From Streptomyces lavendulae subsp. lavendulae (GTDB lineage Bacteria; Actinomycetota; Actinomycetes; Streptomycetales; Streptomycetaceae), in contig NZ_CP024985.1 of NCBI RefSeq assembly GCF_002803845.1, forward strand, positions 7,823,501-7,887,500: a DNA stretch of 64,000 nt. The letters are read 5' to 3'. Within the stretch, counting starts at the first letter, position 1. Every line of letters starts with the position of its first letter. This document shows positions 25,354 through 35,925 of this stretch, one piece after another. Below the pieces are notes generated by a model. It was not told where the DNA came from and did not search any database. It saw only the letters and a program-made list of their open reading frames with translations. Position numbers and translations under genes: made by a program.

Positions 25354-26714
25354 CCGGGCCCGGTGAGGGCCGCGTCCGGGATCCACGAGCCGTGGATCAT
25401 GGCGGGCACCCGGCGCGGCAGGTGGACCGTGGCCACCGGCGCCAGGGCCGGATCCCCGGCGTCCAGGACGAGCAGCCGTGAGGCACCGGCGTCCAGGTCG
25501 CCGACCACCGTCAGGAGGTAACCGGCGTCCTCCTCGGTGGCGCCGGCCGCCGGGACGAACACGGCCTCGCTGGGGAGCTGCCCGGCCCCGAACGGCCGCA
25601 GCCGGCGCTCGCCCGTGACGCGGTCGTACTTCACGAGGGTGTGCCGGCCGACGCCCCGGTCGTCGGGGAAGGCGAGCGCGTACTGGTAGCGGTGCTCGCG
25701 CCCGGTGAACGCCTCGTTGATCGTCGGGAACTCGACCGTGAGGTCGTCGCTCTCCTCCTCCCCGGTCCGTCCGGTCGCCGGGTCCACGGTCCAGCGCCTG
25801 CCCCGGGACCCGGAGGTGGGCTCGGCGCCGCGGTCCGGGGCGCCGACCCACCAGTTCCAGGAGCGCCGCCAGCCGTCGCGGCCCACGGACGGGCCCTCGA
25901 TGACGATCCGTCCGCGGGCGTCCTCGTAGGCGTTGGCGAGGTGCATGGCGAAGCCCTGGCCGATCTCGTACCAGCGGACCCGCCCCGCGCCGCCCGCGCC
26001 GCGCGGCAGGACGCCGATCCGGGAGGGCTGCGCGTCGCTCCAGCCGTACGGGATGCCGGAGTGCTCGGAGGGGTCGAAGGTGACCGATCCCTCCAGGAAG
26101 ACCACGTGGTGCTCGGTGAGGGCGAAGTCGTGCTTGAGGGCGGCGGTGGCGCCCGGTACCTCCTGGCTGTCCAGGACCTGCCCGTCGGCCGAGGCCACGT
26201 GGTGGATCAGGTACGGGGGGAAGGGGGAGGAGGAGAAGAAGTGGAGCTCACCGGTCTGCGGGTCCTCCTTGGGGTGCGCGGTCATGGCGCTGCGCAGCCT
26301 GCCGCCGAAGTCGTACGCGCCGACGGTCTCCAGTTCGGGTGTGAGCTCGAAGGGGAGGTTGGCCTCGCAGAGGGCGAGCAGGCGTCCGGCGTGTTCGATG
26401 ACGTGGGTGCCGGCGGTGCTGGCGGTCAGGTCGGGGCCCTGTTCGGTCATGTAGGGGGCGCCGTCGAGGGCGGGGGTGTGCACCCAGCGGTTGCGGTACC
26501 ACTCGGCGCGGCCCTCGCGCAGCCGGATCCCGTGGACCATGCCGCTGCCCTTGAACCAATGGGTGGGCGTGATCCCGGGCTTGGGGTTGTGCCCGTTGCG
26601 GATCAGCCGGCCGGTCAGCTCGGGCGGCAGAGCGCCCTCGACGGTGAGCTCGGTGGCGGTGACCTCGTCGGCGACGGGGGTGTAGTGGCCGGTCAGGTAG
26701 GGCTTGCTGGTCAT
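25335..26714 (-). CDS. Carotenoid cleavage oxygenase (RPE65/CCD family)
   Basis: 459-residue non-heme iron dioxygenase that cleaves carotenoid or stilbene-type double bonds. It has the N-terminal LIRNGHNPKPGITPTHWFKGSGMVHGIRL signature and four candidate Fe(II) His ligands: MTAHPKED, ALKHDFALTEHH, AMHLANAYED and MIHGSWIP. Length is in the family range. ATG 26714 follows GAGGTCCTCACG; upstream codons are of poor quality. It is co-transcribed with the SRPBCC gene (80-bp gap). No carotenoid synthesis genes are in the window. Confidence 0.9.
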   Translation of the reverse strand: MTSKPYLTGHYTPVADEVTATELTVEGALPPELTGRLIRNGHNPKPGITPTHWFKGSGMVHGIRLREGRAEWYRNRWVHTPALDGAPYMTEQGPDLTASTAGTHVIEHAGRLLALCEANLPFELTPELETVGAYDFGGRLRSAMTAHPKEDPQTGELHFFSSSPFPPYLIHHVASADGQVLDSQEVPGATAALKHDFALTEHHVVFLEGSVTFDPSEHSGIPYGWSDAQPSRIGVLPRGAGGAGRVRWYEIGQGFAMHLANAYEDARGRIVIEGPSVGRDGWRRSWNWWVGAPDRGAEPTSGSRGRRWTVDPATGRTGEEESDDLTVEFPTINEAFTGREHRYQYALAFPDDRGVGRHTLVKYDRVTGERRLRPFGAGQLPSEAVFVPAAGATEEDAGYLLTVVGDLDAGASRLLVLDAGDPALAPVATVHLPRRVPAMIHGSWIPDAALTGPGQRAGR

Positions 26715-26794
26715 CGTGAGGACCTCGGATCTCGACGGTGGGGTGGCGGTACGGAACGGAGGTGTGGCGGGACGGGGCGGCGTGCGGGGTGTGG

Positions 26795-27271
26795 TCACCC
26801 GCGCTCGGCACGCTCCTTCAGCCGGGCGAGCCACTGCTCCAGCGAGTCGCGGAGGGCCTGTTCCAGCAGCTCGGGCGAGGCCTCCACGGGCGCCCCGGAC
26901 CAGGACTCCTGCGTGCGGACCGTGACGGCGCCGTCCGCCTCCTCGAAGGTCCACACGTGCACACCCTCGATCCCCTGGGCCGGACCGCCCCAGACGATGC
27001 GGGCGCCGGGGACCAACTGCAGGACGGTGGAGGTGATGTCGAGCCCGTGGGTGAGCCAGCGGAAGGTGGCCCCGGGGGCGAGGGGACCGTCCAGGGCGGC
27101 CCGCGTGACGTCCGGGTTCCAGTCGGGCCAGGCGTCGACGTCGGTGTGCAGCCGCCAGACGGTGTCGAGCGGGGCGTGGACGGTGGTCGACAGCCGTACG
27201 ACGGCCGGCGCGCTCTCGTCGATCGTCACGAAGGGGGTGTGCTCGGGCTGTGCGGTGCGCTCGGTGCTCAT
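26795..27271 (-). CDS. SRPBCC family protein (START-like/polyketide cyclase fold)
   Basis: 158 residues. The START-like helix-grip fold is shown by PAVVRLSTTVHAPLDTVWRLHTDVDAWPDWNPDVTRAAL at the N-terminus and the long C-terminal helix LLEQALRDSLEQWLARLKERAERG. Such proteins bind hydrophobic ligands or act as cyclases or hydratases. ATG 27271 follows AGAAGGAG at 10-12 bases; the longer start would lie within the operator at 27299. First gene of the operon with the carotenoid oxygenase; perhaps a carrier for its substrate or product (inference). Confidence 0.8.
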   Translation of the reverse strand: MSTERTAQPEHTPFVTIDESAPAVVRLSTTVHAPLDTVWRLHTDVDAWPDWNPDVTRAALDGPLAPGATFRWLTHGLDITSTVLQLVPGARIVWGGPAQGIEGVHVWTFEEADGAVTVRTQESWSGAPVEASPELLEQALRDSLEQWLARLKERAERG

Positions 27272-27298
27272 GACGGGTGACACTCCTTCTGTGTATGT

Positions 27299-27314
27299 GT
27301 GGTTAACCACTCAC
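27299..27314. promoter_or_regulatory. Candidate TetR operator upstream of SRPBCC gene
   Basis: Perfect 12-bp palindrome GTGGTTAACCAC at 27299-27310, extended by the half-site ACTCAC at 27309-27314. It lies 28 bp upstream of the SRPBCC start. ACTCAC also occurs in the repeat in front of the TetR gene. Confidence 0.55.
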
Positions 27315-27376
27315 TCTTGGAGCCGCGAGAACGGCGACCCGGCTTCCGGCGGGCCGCCGTCCGGGGGAGCGGGCTG

Positions 27377-27943
27377 TCAGTAGTGCCGGATGCCGGCGGT
27401 CAGGGTGCGGGTCCAGGGCGCGTCGACCGCCCCGGCGTCCATCGACACCACCAGGTGGCAGAGCATCCCGACGGCGAAGAACTCCTGGACCTGGCGGTCG
27501 TCGCCGCCGGAGGCCCCCCTTACGTACTCGACCGTGCGGGCGTAACCGGCCCGCACGGCCTCGCGGACGGCGGGCTCGGAGACCGTGGCGGCCTGTGCGT
27601 GCAGCTGGACCAGCATCAGGTCCTTGTCGCTGATCAGATGGGCGTAGGCGTCGCCCATCGCGGAGAGTACGGCCTCCGGCGAGCTGCCCCGCGCACCGGC
27701 CGCGCCGGCCTCCAGGCTGGCCCGCACCCGTACGAAGCAGTGCTCCACCACGGCCACGAACAGAGCTTCCTTGTCGGTGAAGAGGCGGTAGACGTACGCC
27801 TGCGAGATCCCGGCGGCCTTGGCGACCTCCGTGGTCGTGGTGCCGAAGTATCCGCGCGCGGCGAACGCTCCGATGGCGGTGCGCAGCACCGTCTCGCGGC
27901 GTTCTTCCGCGGTGGACAGCTGGCGTTGGCGTTCCGGTTGCAT
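27377..27943 (-). CDS. TetR-family regulator
   Basis: 188 residues. HTH: ETVLRTAIGAFAARGYFGTTTTEVAKAAGISQAYVYRLFTDKEALFVAVV. The C-terminal helical domain is of usual size. ATG 27943 is preferred over the in-frame TTG at 27955; neither has a clear ribosome-binding site, so the mRNA may be leaderless. Same strand as the SRPBCC-carotenoid oxygenase operon and 105 bp upstream of it; related half-sites lie in front of both. Confidence 0.87.
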   Translation of the reverse strand: MQPERQRQLSTAEERRETVLRTAIGAFAARGYFGTTTTEVAKAAGISQAYVYRLFTDKEALFVAVVEHCFVRVRASLEAGAAGARGSSPEAVLSAMGDAYAHLISDKDLMLVQLHAQAATVSEPAVREAVRAGYARTVEYVRGASGGDDRQVQEFFAVGMLCHLVVSMDAGAVDAPWTRTLTAGIRHY

Positions 27944-27963
27944 GTGAGTACTCAATCACTCAC
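27944..27963. promoter_or_regulatory. Candidate TetR autoregulatory operator
   Basis: GTGAGT-ACTCAATC-ACTCAC: 6-bp perfect inverted arms with 8-bp spacer, containing an inner GAGTACTC palindrome. It directly abuts the TetR ATG. Confidence 0.6.
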
Positions 27964-28219
27964 ACTTTTGGGGTGTCAACCCCCGCGCTGCCCGTGGGGG
28001 TCACAAGGAGCAGCCCCGCTGATCAAGTGATTAGATCGATACAACCGGGTATGCGGCATGTGCGGAGATTCTTCCCACCGTCCGTCCCCGCGCACCATGC
28101 GTGTGCCACGACGGGCGCCGAGTCTCCGCACGAGTTCGATCGCCGGCGCCCCGCGTCTGGCGGCGGCACCGACGGGCCGATGTGACAGCCGGTCTCCGCC
28201 GGCAAGGAAGCAGGCTCAC

Positions 28220-29065
28220 ATGGTTGATCGTCTCAAGGCATCGGGGCTGGTGGGCGAGGTGTCCGCCGAATTCGCCGGCACGATGGTCCTCATCCTCTTC
28301 GGCTGCGGCGTCGTGGCCCAAGTGGTCGCGGGCGGCGGACTCACCACTCCGCCCGGCGGCCTCGGCAACCACGACAGCATCGCGTGGGCGTGGGGCCTCG
28401 GCGTCACCCTCGGCGTGTACGTCGCGGCACGCCTGAGCGGCGCCCACCTCAATCCCGCGGTCACCGTCGCGCTGGCGACCTTCAAGGGATTCCCGTGGCG
28501 CAGGGTGGCCCCGTACGTGGTGGCGCAGACGGCCGGCGCGTTCGTGGCCGCCCTCATCGTGCGGTGGAACTACACCGAGGCGCTCGGCACGTACGACCCA
28601 GGCCACACCATCAAGACGCAGGGTGTCTTCTCCACGCTCCCGGCGAACGGCAACCCGAACCTGCCGGTCACCGAATGGGGCGCGTTCCGGGACCAGATCA
28701 TCGGCACGGCGATCCTGCTGCTGCTGATCTTCGCGGTCACGGACCTGCTCGGCACCCCGCCCGGTGCCAACCTGGCGCCGTTCATCGTCGGCCTCATCGT
28801 CGTCGCGATCGGCATGGCCTGGGGTACGAACGCGGGGTACGCGATCAACCCGGCCCGTGACTTCGGTCCGCGGCTCGCCAGCTTCCTCACGGGCTACGGA
28901 GGGGCCTGGCGAGATCAGTACGGGAACTTCTACTTCTGGGTGCCCATCATCGGGCCGCTGATCGGAGGCCTGCTCGGCGCGGGCCTGTACAAGCTCCTCA
29001 TCGGCCGGTTCCTGCCGACCGCCGAGCCCGAGCCCGCGGGCCGAGTCCCGACCCCCGAGCCCTGA
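28220..29065 (+). CDS. glpF: Glycerol uptake facilitator (MIP family)
   Basis: 281-residue aquaglyceroporin. Both half-helix motifs are present, SGAHLNPAVTVAL and GYAINPARDFGPR; Asp after NPAR marks the glycerol-facilitator rather than water-channel group. Six hydrophobic helices are visible, and the C-terminus is Pro/Glu-rich. ATG 28220 has GGAAG upstream; the longer open frame has no coding sense. It provides facilitated glycerol entry and is followed by glpK after 86 bp, forming the classical uptake-and-trap pair. No glpD follows. Confidence 0.92.
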   Translation: MVDRLKASGLVGEVSAEFAGTMVLILFGCGVVAQVVAGGGLTTPPGGLGNHDSIAWAWGLGVTLGVYVAARLSGAHLNPAVTVALATFKGFPWRRVAPYVVAQTAGAFVAALIVRWNYTEALGTYDPGHTIKTQGVFSTLPANGNPNLPVTEWGAFRDQIIGTAILLLLIFAVTDLLGTPPGANLAPFIVGLIVVAIGMAWGTNAGYAINPARDFGPRLASFLTGYGGAWRDQYGNFYFWVPIIGPLIGGLLGAGLYKLLIGRFLPTAEPEPAGRVPTPEP

Positions 29066-29083
29066 CCCGCAGCCCTGCGTCAT

Positions 29084-29118
29084 CCCGCGGCGGGGCGGCG
29101 ACACCGCCCCGGCGCGGG
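29084..29118 (+). terminator. Hairpin between glpF and glpK
   Basis: Stem CGGGGCGG (29091-29098) / CCGCCCCG (29104-29111) with loop CGACA, extended by CCCGCG/CGCGGG beyond one mismatch. There is no T-run. It could attenuate transcription between the two genes or stabilise glpF mRNA. Confidence 0.45.
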
Positions 29119-29151
29119 ACGGGCTCTCCCCCGAAGAGAGGCGGCATCATC

Positions 29152-30669
<1,518 letters not shown>

Positions 30670-32007
30670 CCGCGGGGGAAGCGGGCACGGCCGGGAACCT
30701 CCGCCCGTGCCCGCGCGACGCCGCCAGGTGGCGGGCGAGGGAGAGGGCGGCGAGGAAGGCCACCAGCGCGCACACGCCCGGCCAGCCGGCCCGGTCGTGG
30801 ATCCGCACCCCGGCCCACGAGCCGACGCTGCCGCCCAGATAGGCGCAGGTCATGTAGGCGGTGTTGAGCCTGCTGCGGCCATCGGGACGCAGGGCGAAGA
30901 CCCGGGCCTGGTTGGCGACCGTGCCGCACTGCATCGCGACGTCCAGCAGCAGTGTGCCCACGACCAGCGCGACCGCCCCCGCCGTCCCGCCCAGAGCGCC
31001 CGGCACGAGGACCGCGGCCGCGAGGAGGACCCCGAGCAGGCAGACCAGGTTCACGGGATCGGACCCCCTGCGGTCCACCACGCGCCCGGCGAGCGGAGTA
31101 CAGGCCATGGTCACCGCCCCGACCAGGGCCAGCATGCCCACCGCCTGGCCGCCCAGCCCGTACGCGGGACCGGCGAGGAGCAGGGCCACACAGGTCCAGA
31201 CGGCCGAGAAACCGCCGAAGACGGTCGCCTGGTAGAGGCAGGAACGGCGCAGTTCGGGCTCGGTGCGCAACAGGCGCAGGCACTCCGCCAGCAGCTCCCG
31301 GTACGGCCGGGGCGGCGGCGGGGCCGTGACCGGCAGGGCGCGGACGAGGACGAGGGCGAGCAGCAGCACCACGACCGCGGCCACCAGGTACGGGGCGCGC
31401 CAGCCCAGCCGTTCGCCGAGCGTGCCGCTGAACGTCCGGGCCAGCAGCATCCCGCCGATCGACCCGCTCAGCAGCGTGCCCATCACCGCTCCGCGGCGGT
31501 CGGGGGCCACCATCCCCGCCGCCAGCGGGGCGATCAGCTGGGCGGCCACCGTGGTGACCCCGACGCACGCGGAGGCCGCGACCAGGGCCGGCAGGGCGGG
31601 GGCGCACCCCGCGGCGAGGAGGCCGAGCCCGGAGAGCAGGAGCAGGGTGACGATGAAGGGCCGGTACGGGATCCGGTCGCCGAGCGGCACCAGCAGGAGG
31701 ATCCCGGCCGTGTAACCGATCTGCGTGGCGGTCACCACCAGCGCCGAGGCACCGGGCGTCGCGGCGAACCCGGCGGCGACGAGCGGGGTGACCGCCTGCG
31801 GGAAGTAGACGTTGCCCACGCCGACGGCGCAGGTCAGGGCCAGGAGCAGCACCGTACGGGGACCCAGGGTGCTCCCGTCGCCCGTGGGCCGCGGCGCGGC
31901 GGACCCCCGGGTGACGATCGCCGGTTCCCGTGCGGGAGTCGGAGTTGTCATGGGGGGAAGTCCACGGCACGCGGGGCTCCCCGCCAATCGATGTAGCGTA
32001 TGGCTTG

Positions 32008-32991
32008 ATGATCAGTTACGAACTGGGGGTCGAGGACCTCGCGGACACGCGGTTCGCGATCTCGCCCCTGCACGAGACCGTGCTCAGCCTCCGGGTGCTG
32101 CGCGACCCGGGCCTGTCCGCCCTGCACCTCCCGTGGCGCCGGTCCGTCCTCGGCCGGCTCGGCGGGCTGGACACCGGCCTGCTGATGTCCCTGGTCGCGG
32201 TGCGCCGCACGCTGCCCGACTTCCTCACGCCGCGCCCCACGTGCTTCGAGCCGGCCTTCGAGGACGAACTGGCCGTCGTGGGCCGGACGGACCCCGCAAC
32301 GGTCCGGCGCGACCTGTTGGCCACGCACGCCCCCGACCCGCTCCCCGACGCGCTGCGCGCCGCCGACACCGCCGACGACGCGTCCGTCCTCGGACTCCGT
32401 GACGACCTGTGCGACCTTCTGCGGAGGTACTGGGAGGTCGCCGTCGAGCCGATGTGGCCGCGGATGCGGCTGCTGCTGGAGGCCGACATGACGTACCGGG
32501 CGCGGCAACTGGCCGTGGGGGGAGCCCGCCTGCTGTTCGCCGACATGCACCCGAACCTGCGCTGGCACGACGGCGTGCTCCACATCTCCCGGATGGTCGG
32601 CCGGTACCACGCCCGGGCCTCCGGGCGGGGACTGCTGCTCGTACCGTCCGTGTTCGCGCACAAACCCGCACCGCCGGTCGGCGCGGACGAGGCGCCCATG
32701 ATGTCGTACCCGAGCCGCGGGCTGGCGACCCTGTGGGCCCCCGCGCCCCTCCCCGACGCCTCCGCCCTCGTCTCCCTGCTCGGCGCGTCCCGGACCAGGC
32801 TGCTGGGCCTGCTCGACGCGCCGCTGCCCACGGTCGAGATCGCCCGCCGCACCGGGGTCACCCCGAGTGCGGTGTCGCAGCACCTGCGGGTGCTGTACGC
32901 GACCGGCCTCGTGACCCGGGCGCGCGACGGGCGGCACGTCCTGTACCGCCGCAGCCTCCTGGGCGATCAGCTGACCGGCTTCGGCGGCTGA
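32008..32991 (+). CDS. ArsR-type winged-helix regulator with N-terminal DUF5937-like domain
   Basis: 327 residues. The C-terminal HTH is RTRLLGLLDAPLPTVEIARRTGVTPSAVSQHLRVLYATGLVTRARDGRHVLYRRS, a clear ArsR/HTH_20 wing. The first 240 residues (YELGVEDLADTRFAISPLHETVLSLRVLRDPG, then LPWRR) match the opening of actinobacterial DUF5937-ArsR regulators. ATG 32008 lies 8-10 bases after TAGCGT, so a leaderless transcript is plausible. Probably controls the divergent MFS gene. Confidence 0.85.
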   Translation: MISYELGVEDLADTRFAISPLHETVLSLRVLRDPGLSALHLPWRRSVLGRLGGLDTGLLMSLVAVRRTLPDFLTPRPTCFEPAFEDELAVVGRTDPATVRRDLLATHAPDPLPDALRAADTADDASVLGLRDDLCDLLRRYWEVAVEPMWPRMRLLLEADMTYRARQLAVGGARLLFADMHPNLRWHDGVLHISRMVGRYHARASGRGLLLVPSVFAHKPAPPVGADEAPMMSYPSRGLATLWAPAPLPDASALVSLLGASRTRLLGLLDAPLPTVEIARRTGVTPSAVSQHLRVLYATGLVTRARDGRHVLYRRSLLGDQLTGFGG

Positions 32992-33126
32992 ACCCCGGGC
33001 GGCCCGCCGTCCGCGGGCTCGGAGTCCGTCCCCGTCCACCAGGACGTGGTCCGGTCCGAGCTCCCCAGGTGCTCACGCCGTACGGCCCCGCGGATCACGT
33101 GCACTGCTTCCGCTCCCCGGGTGCCG

Positions 33127-33429
33127 TCAGGCCAGGGGCTCGGCCGCGAGACGCAGGACCTGCGCGGGGCCGGCCCGGAACGCCGGGCTCGCCGCGTCCG
33201 CCTCGATCATGTGCGGGGTGGCGTCGTGGGCGGCCAGGGCCTCCTGCGAGGACCACCGCTCGATGAGGACGAAGCGTTCCGGTTCACCGCTCACCTGGTG
33301 CATGTCGTAGCGCAGACACCCCTATTCGGCCCGCACCACCGGCGCGAGGCGCTCGAACGCGGCGATCTGCTCCGGGCCGCGGCCCGGCAGGGTGGTGATG
33401 TGGATGAGGAGCTGCACCGGTTCCGACAT
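33127..33429 (-). pseudogene. Antibiotic biosynthesis monooxygenase (ABM), in-frame amber stop
   Basis: A 100-codon ABM-domain gene split by TAG at 33322-33324 (codon 36). Before the stop: MSEPVQLLIHITTLPGRGPE and AFERLAPVVRAE; after it, in the same frame: GCLRYDMHQVSGEPERFVLI and ERWSSQEALAAHDATPHM, to a TGA at 33127. Family members have a contiguous AEEGCLRYxLHQ segment here, so the TAG most likely replaces GAG. No frameshift is needed. It is either a fresh nonsense mutation or a sequencing error. Confidence 0.8.
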
Positions 33430-34095
33430 GCGCCGAAGCCTATCCGCCGGTGGCCCGTCAGGCCGAGCAGGGTGGCGTGCAGGCCGGCTTCGCAGCCGGC
33501 GCCCCGGGCCCACCAGCCCGCGGGCCAGCCCTCGTCCTCCCAGGGAGCCGGATACACGCCCGCCGTCGCGAGCGGGCACAACCCGCCTGCGGGCTAGGTG
33601 ATGTGACGGCTCGTCCGCTCCAGTGTCCCGGTCTGCCGCGCGCACCTCGGCCAGGTACGCCGTGCCGGCCGGATCGAGCCCGGCCACGGTCAGTTCCGCC
33701 CGTACCCCGAGGCGGCGGGTGAGGACGGACCACCAGTGACGGGCCTGCGGGTGCCCGCCCCCGTACGCGTCCCGGCGCGCGCTCCGCGCAGCGGGCAGCT
33801 CCAGCGCGGCACGGCGCAGCGCCCGCCCCAGGGCGTGTCCGGGGCCCGCGCCCACGACCACCCCGGGCCGCCGCTCGGCCCCCGGCCGCAGCTCAGCCGC
33901 AGCCGCACCTGGTCGTCTGCCTCGTCGTCTCCGTCGAACTCCGGCCGTCCGGTCCTGATCCGTCGCGGTCCCGGCGCCGTGGAGCCGCGCCGTCCGAGGC
34001 GGGAGGAGCGTGTGGACGCCCCGCGGCGGGGTACACGCGCGGTCCCGGGGCGGCCCGCCCCGCGGGAAGCGGAACGGACCGGAGGGAGTGGACCC
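33430..34095 (-). other. Degenerate region without an intact gene
   Basis: 666 bp with no convincing full-length ORF. On the minus strand coding-like peptides appear in different frames: EFDGDDEADDQVRLRLS around 33900-33960, ARHWWSVLTRRLGVRAELTV followed by AGLDPAGTAYLAEVRAAD around 33640-33750, and VYPAPWEDEGWPAGWWARGAG around 33490-33560. This looks like one decayed gene broken by at least two frameshifts, upstream of the broken ABM gene. I cannot name the family. Confidence 0.35.
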
Positions 34096-34770
34096 GTGGA
34101 CGTGCCGAAGAAGGCCGCCGCCGCCCGGCGGCGCCACGCGTGGCGCCGCGGAGCGCGGAAGGCCGCCGCCCCGCCGCCCCCGCCCGCGTCCCCGCCGCCC
34201 GCGTCTCCGTCGCCCGCGTCCCCGGACCCGTCGTGGGCCCACCCCGCGCCCGCCCGTCCGCTCGTCCGCGCACTGGCGGTGGCGGCCGCGTTCGCCGGCA
34301 CCGTCCTGTTCGCCGTCGCCCTGGCCCGGGTCACCCTCGAACCGTCCGCGGCCTCGGCCGGCCTCGTGCACGGCAACGTCCGTCCGGGCGCGTCGATCCG
34401 GGCCTACCTCGACGCCGCGCCGGTCCGGGAGGCCGCCGTGCAGCTCGGCGGGAACCTCCTGCTCGGCGTACCGTTCGGGGTGCTGTTGCCCGTCCTGCTG
34501 CCCCGGACCCGCGGTCTGCTGCGCGTGGGCCTCGTGACCGCCGTCGTGATGACGCTCGTCGAGCTCGTCCAGGGCGCGCTGGTGACGGGCCGGGCCTTCG
34601 ACGTCGACGACGTCGTCCTCAACACCGTCGGGGCGCTCCTCGGCTACCTCCTCCTCGGCCGCCGTGCGAGCCGGGCGGTCCACCCGCGCCGCCGCCACTG
34701 GTGGCAGCGGCGGCCCCGTCGCACCGCCGCCCTGCCGTCCGCGTCCGCGACGGGCGACGGCGCGCCCTGA
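34096..34770 (+). CDS. VanZ-like membrane protein
   Basis: 224 residues. A basic, Pro/Ala-rich cytoplasmic N-terminus (residues 1-55) precedes TM1 (LVRALAVAAAFAGTVLFAVALARV). Then QLGGNLLLGVPFGVLLPVLLPRTRGLLRVGLVTAVVMTLVELVQGAL and FDVDDVVLNTVGALLGYLLLGR are the signature of VanZ-like proteins. GTG 34096 has GGAGGGAG 7 bases upstream. Family members occur near teicoplanin resistance and cell-envelope loci but the molecular role is unknown. Convergent with the next gene. Confidence 0.85.
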   Translation: MDVPKKAAAARRRHAWRRGARKAAAPPPPPASPPPASPSPASPDPSWAHPAPARPLVRALAVAAAFAGTVLFAVALARVTLEPSAASAGLVHGNVRPGASIRAYLDAAPVREAAVQLGGNLLLGVPFGVLLPVLLPRTRGLLRVGLVTAVVMTLVELVQGALVTGRAFDVDDVVLNTVGALLGYLLLGRRASRAVHPRRRHWWQRRPRRTAALPSASATGDGAP

Positions 34771-34786
34771 GGGCCGCCGCGCGGGA

Positions 34787-35794
34787 TCAGGCGCTGGGGA
34801 CCGGGCCGATCATGCGCTTGCTGATCCACTCCAGGGGGCCCTGGAAGAGGCCGTCGGCGTACTTGTAGCCGTCGTGCCCGGCGTTGGGGATGATGTGCAG
34901 GTCCGTCTCGATGGGGCCCTTGCCGATCTTCTCCTTGAAGGCCTTCACCTTCGCCCCTTCCTCCTTGTCGCCGAGGAGGAAGGAGATGTGGACCTTCGGG
35001 CCGCCCTTCTTGGCGAGCGCTTCGGCGAGCCGGCCGGGGTCGTTGGCGAGCCGCTCCGGCTCGTGGTCCTTCCAGAACGGCGAATCGGGCGCGGTGTCGG
35101 GCCCGCCCGCGACCGCCGTGCTGAACCGGTCCGGGTACTGCAGGACCATCTTCATGCCGACGTAACCGCCCGCGGAGGAGCCGAAGAAGCCCCACCCCTT
35201 GGGGTCCTTGTAGGTGCGGAAGTTCTCGCGCGCCAGGTCCGGTACGTCGTCGGACATCCAGGTGCCCATCTTCGGCTGCCCGGGGATGTCGCTGCCGTCC
35301 CAGTACTGGTCCAGCTTCGCGTTCAGGACCGGCATCATCACGATGAACGGCAGCGACTTGCCCGCCTCCACCTGCTGCGCGATCCGCTCCTGGAGTTTGA
35401 AGTCGGCTCCGAACCAGTAGTTCGTCGGATAGCCGGAGGCGCCCGGCAGCGCCGTCAGCACCGGGAACGCGCTGTTCTCGTACTTCTTCTCCTTGTACTG
35501 CTTGGGCACCCAGGCCCACACCCGGCCTTCGAAGCCCGACTTGGGGCCCTTGAGCGTGGTCCACATCACCTGGGTGCCGTCACTCAGCTCGCGCTGGAGG
35601 TTCCACTTGCGGACGTTCGTCGGCATCTGGACGTTGGAGGGCACCTGCGGCGCCGCGCTCTGCCCGCCCTTGGACTCCTTGGCGGGGGCCTTGTCGCTGA
35701 ACGAGGCCTCCGTGGGGCCGCTGGAGCAGCCCGCCGCCAGGAGGGAGGAGGCCAGGAGGGCGACTGGCGCCAGGAAGGTGGACCGGGACTTCAC
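34787..35794 (-). CDS. Lipoprotein esterase, alpha/beta-hydrolase fold
   Basis: 335 residues. The lipobox SSLLAAGCSSG gives a lipid-anchored extracytoplasmic protein. A Lys/Ser-rich linker is followed by an esterase D / antigen-85-like domain: VWAWVPKQYKEKKYENSAFPVLTALPGASGYPTNYW (oxyanion region), the nucleophile elbow GFFGSSAGGYVGMK, and the His in PNAGHDGYKYADG. Related to the membrane-anchored esterase at 15271-16383 by domain but with a different anchor. Substrate unknown; cell-envelope acyl esters are plausible. Confidence 0.85.
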   Translation of the reverse strand: MKSRSTFLAPVALLASSLLAAGCSSGPTEASFSDKAPAKESKGGQSAAPQVPSNVQMPTNVRKWNLQRELSDGTQVMWTTLKGPKSGFEGRVWAWVPKQYKEKKYENSAFPVLTALPGASGYPTNYWFGADFKLQERIAQQVEAGKSLPFIVMMPVLNAKLDQYWDGSDIPGQPKMGTWMSDDVPDLARENFRTYKDPKGWGFFGSSAGGYVGMKMVLQYPDRFSTAVAGGPDTAPDSPFWKDHEPERLANDPGRLAEALAKKGGPKVHISFLLGDKEEGAKVKAFKEKIGKGPIETDLHIIPNAGHDGYKYADGLFQGPLEWISKRMIGPVPSA

Positions 35795-35925
35795 TCGATG
35801 ACTCCAAACCCGTCAAACATCACCAAAACTACAATCGGGTAGGAAGAGTCGTTTTCGTTCCGGGTGGTTCCGCCCGGCCCGCGGGGCGCGGCGTGATCAA
35901 TGCCACGCCGGCGCCCCGCGGCGCA

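Noticed and set aside
28020..28060. Possible phage-like or riboswitch sequence upstream of glpF
   Set aside because: The AT-richer stretch TGATCAAGTGATTAGATCGATACAAC looks like an ordinary promoter region; no conserved riboswitch core is visible.
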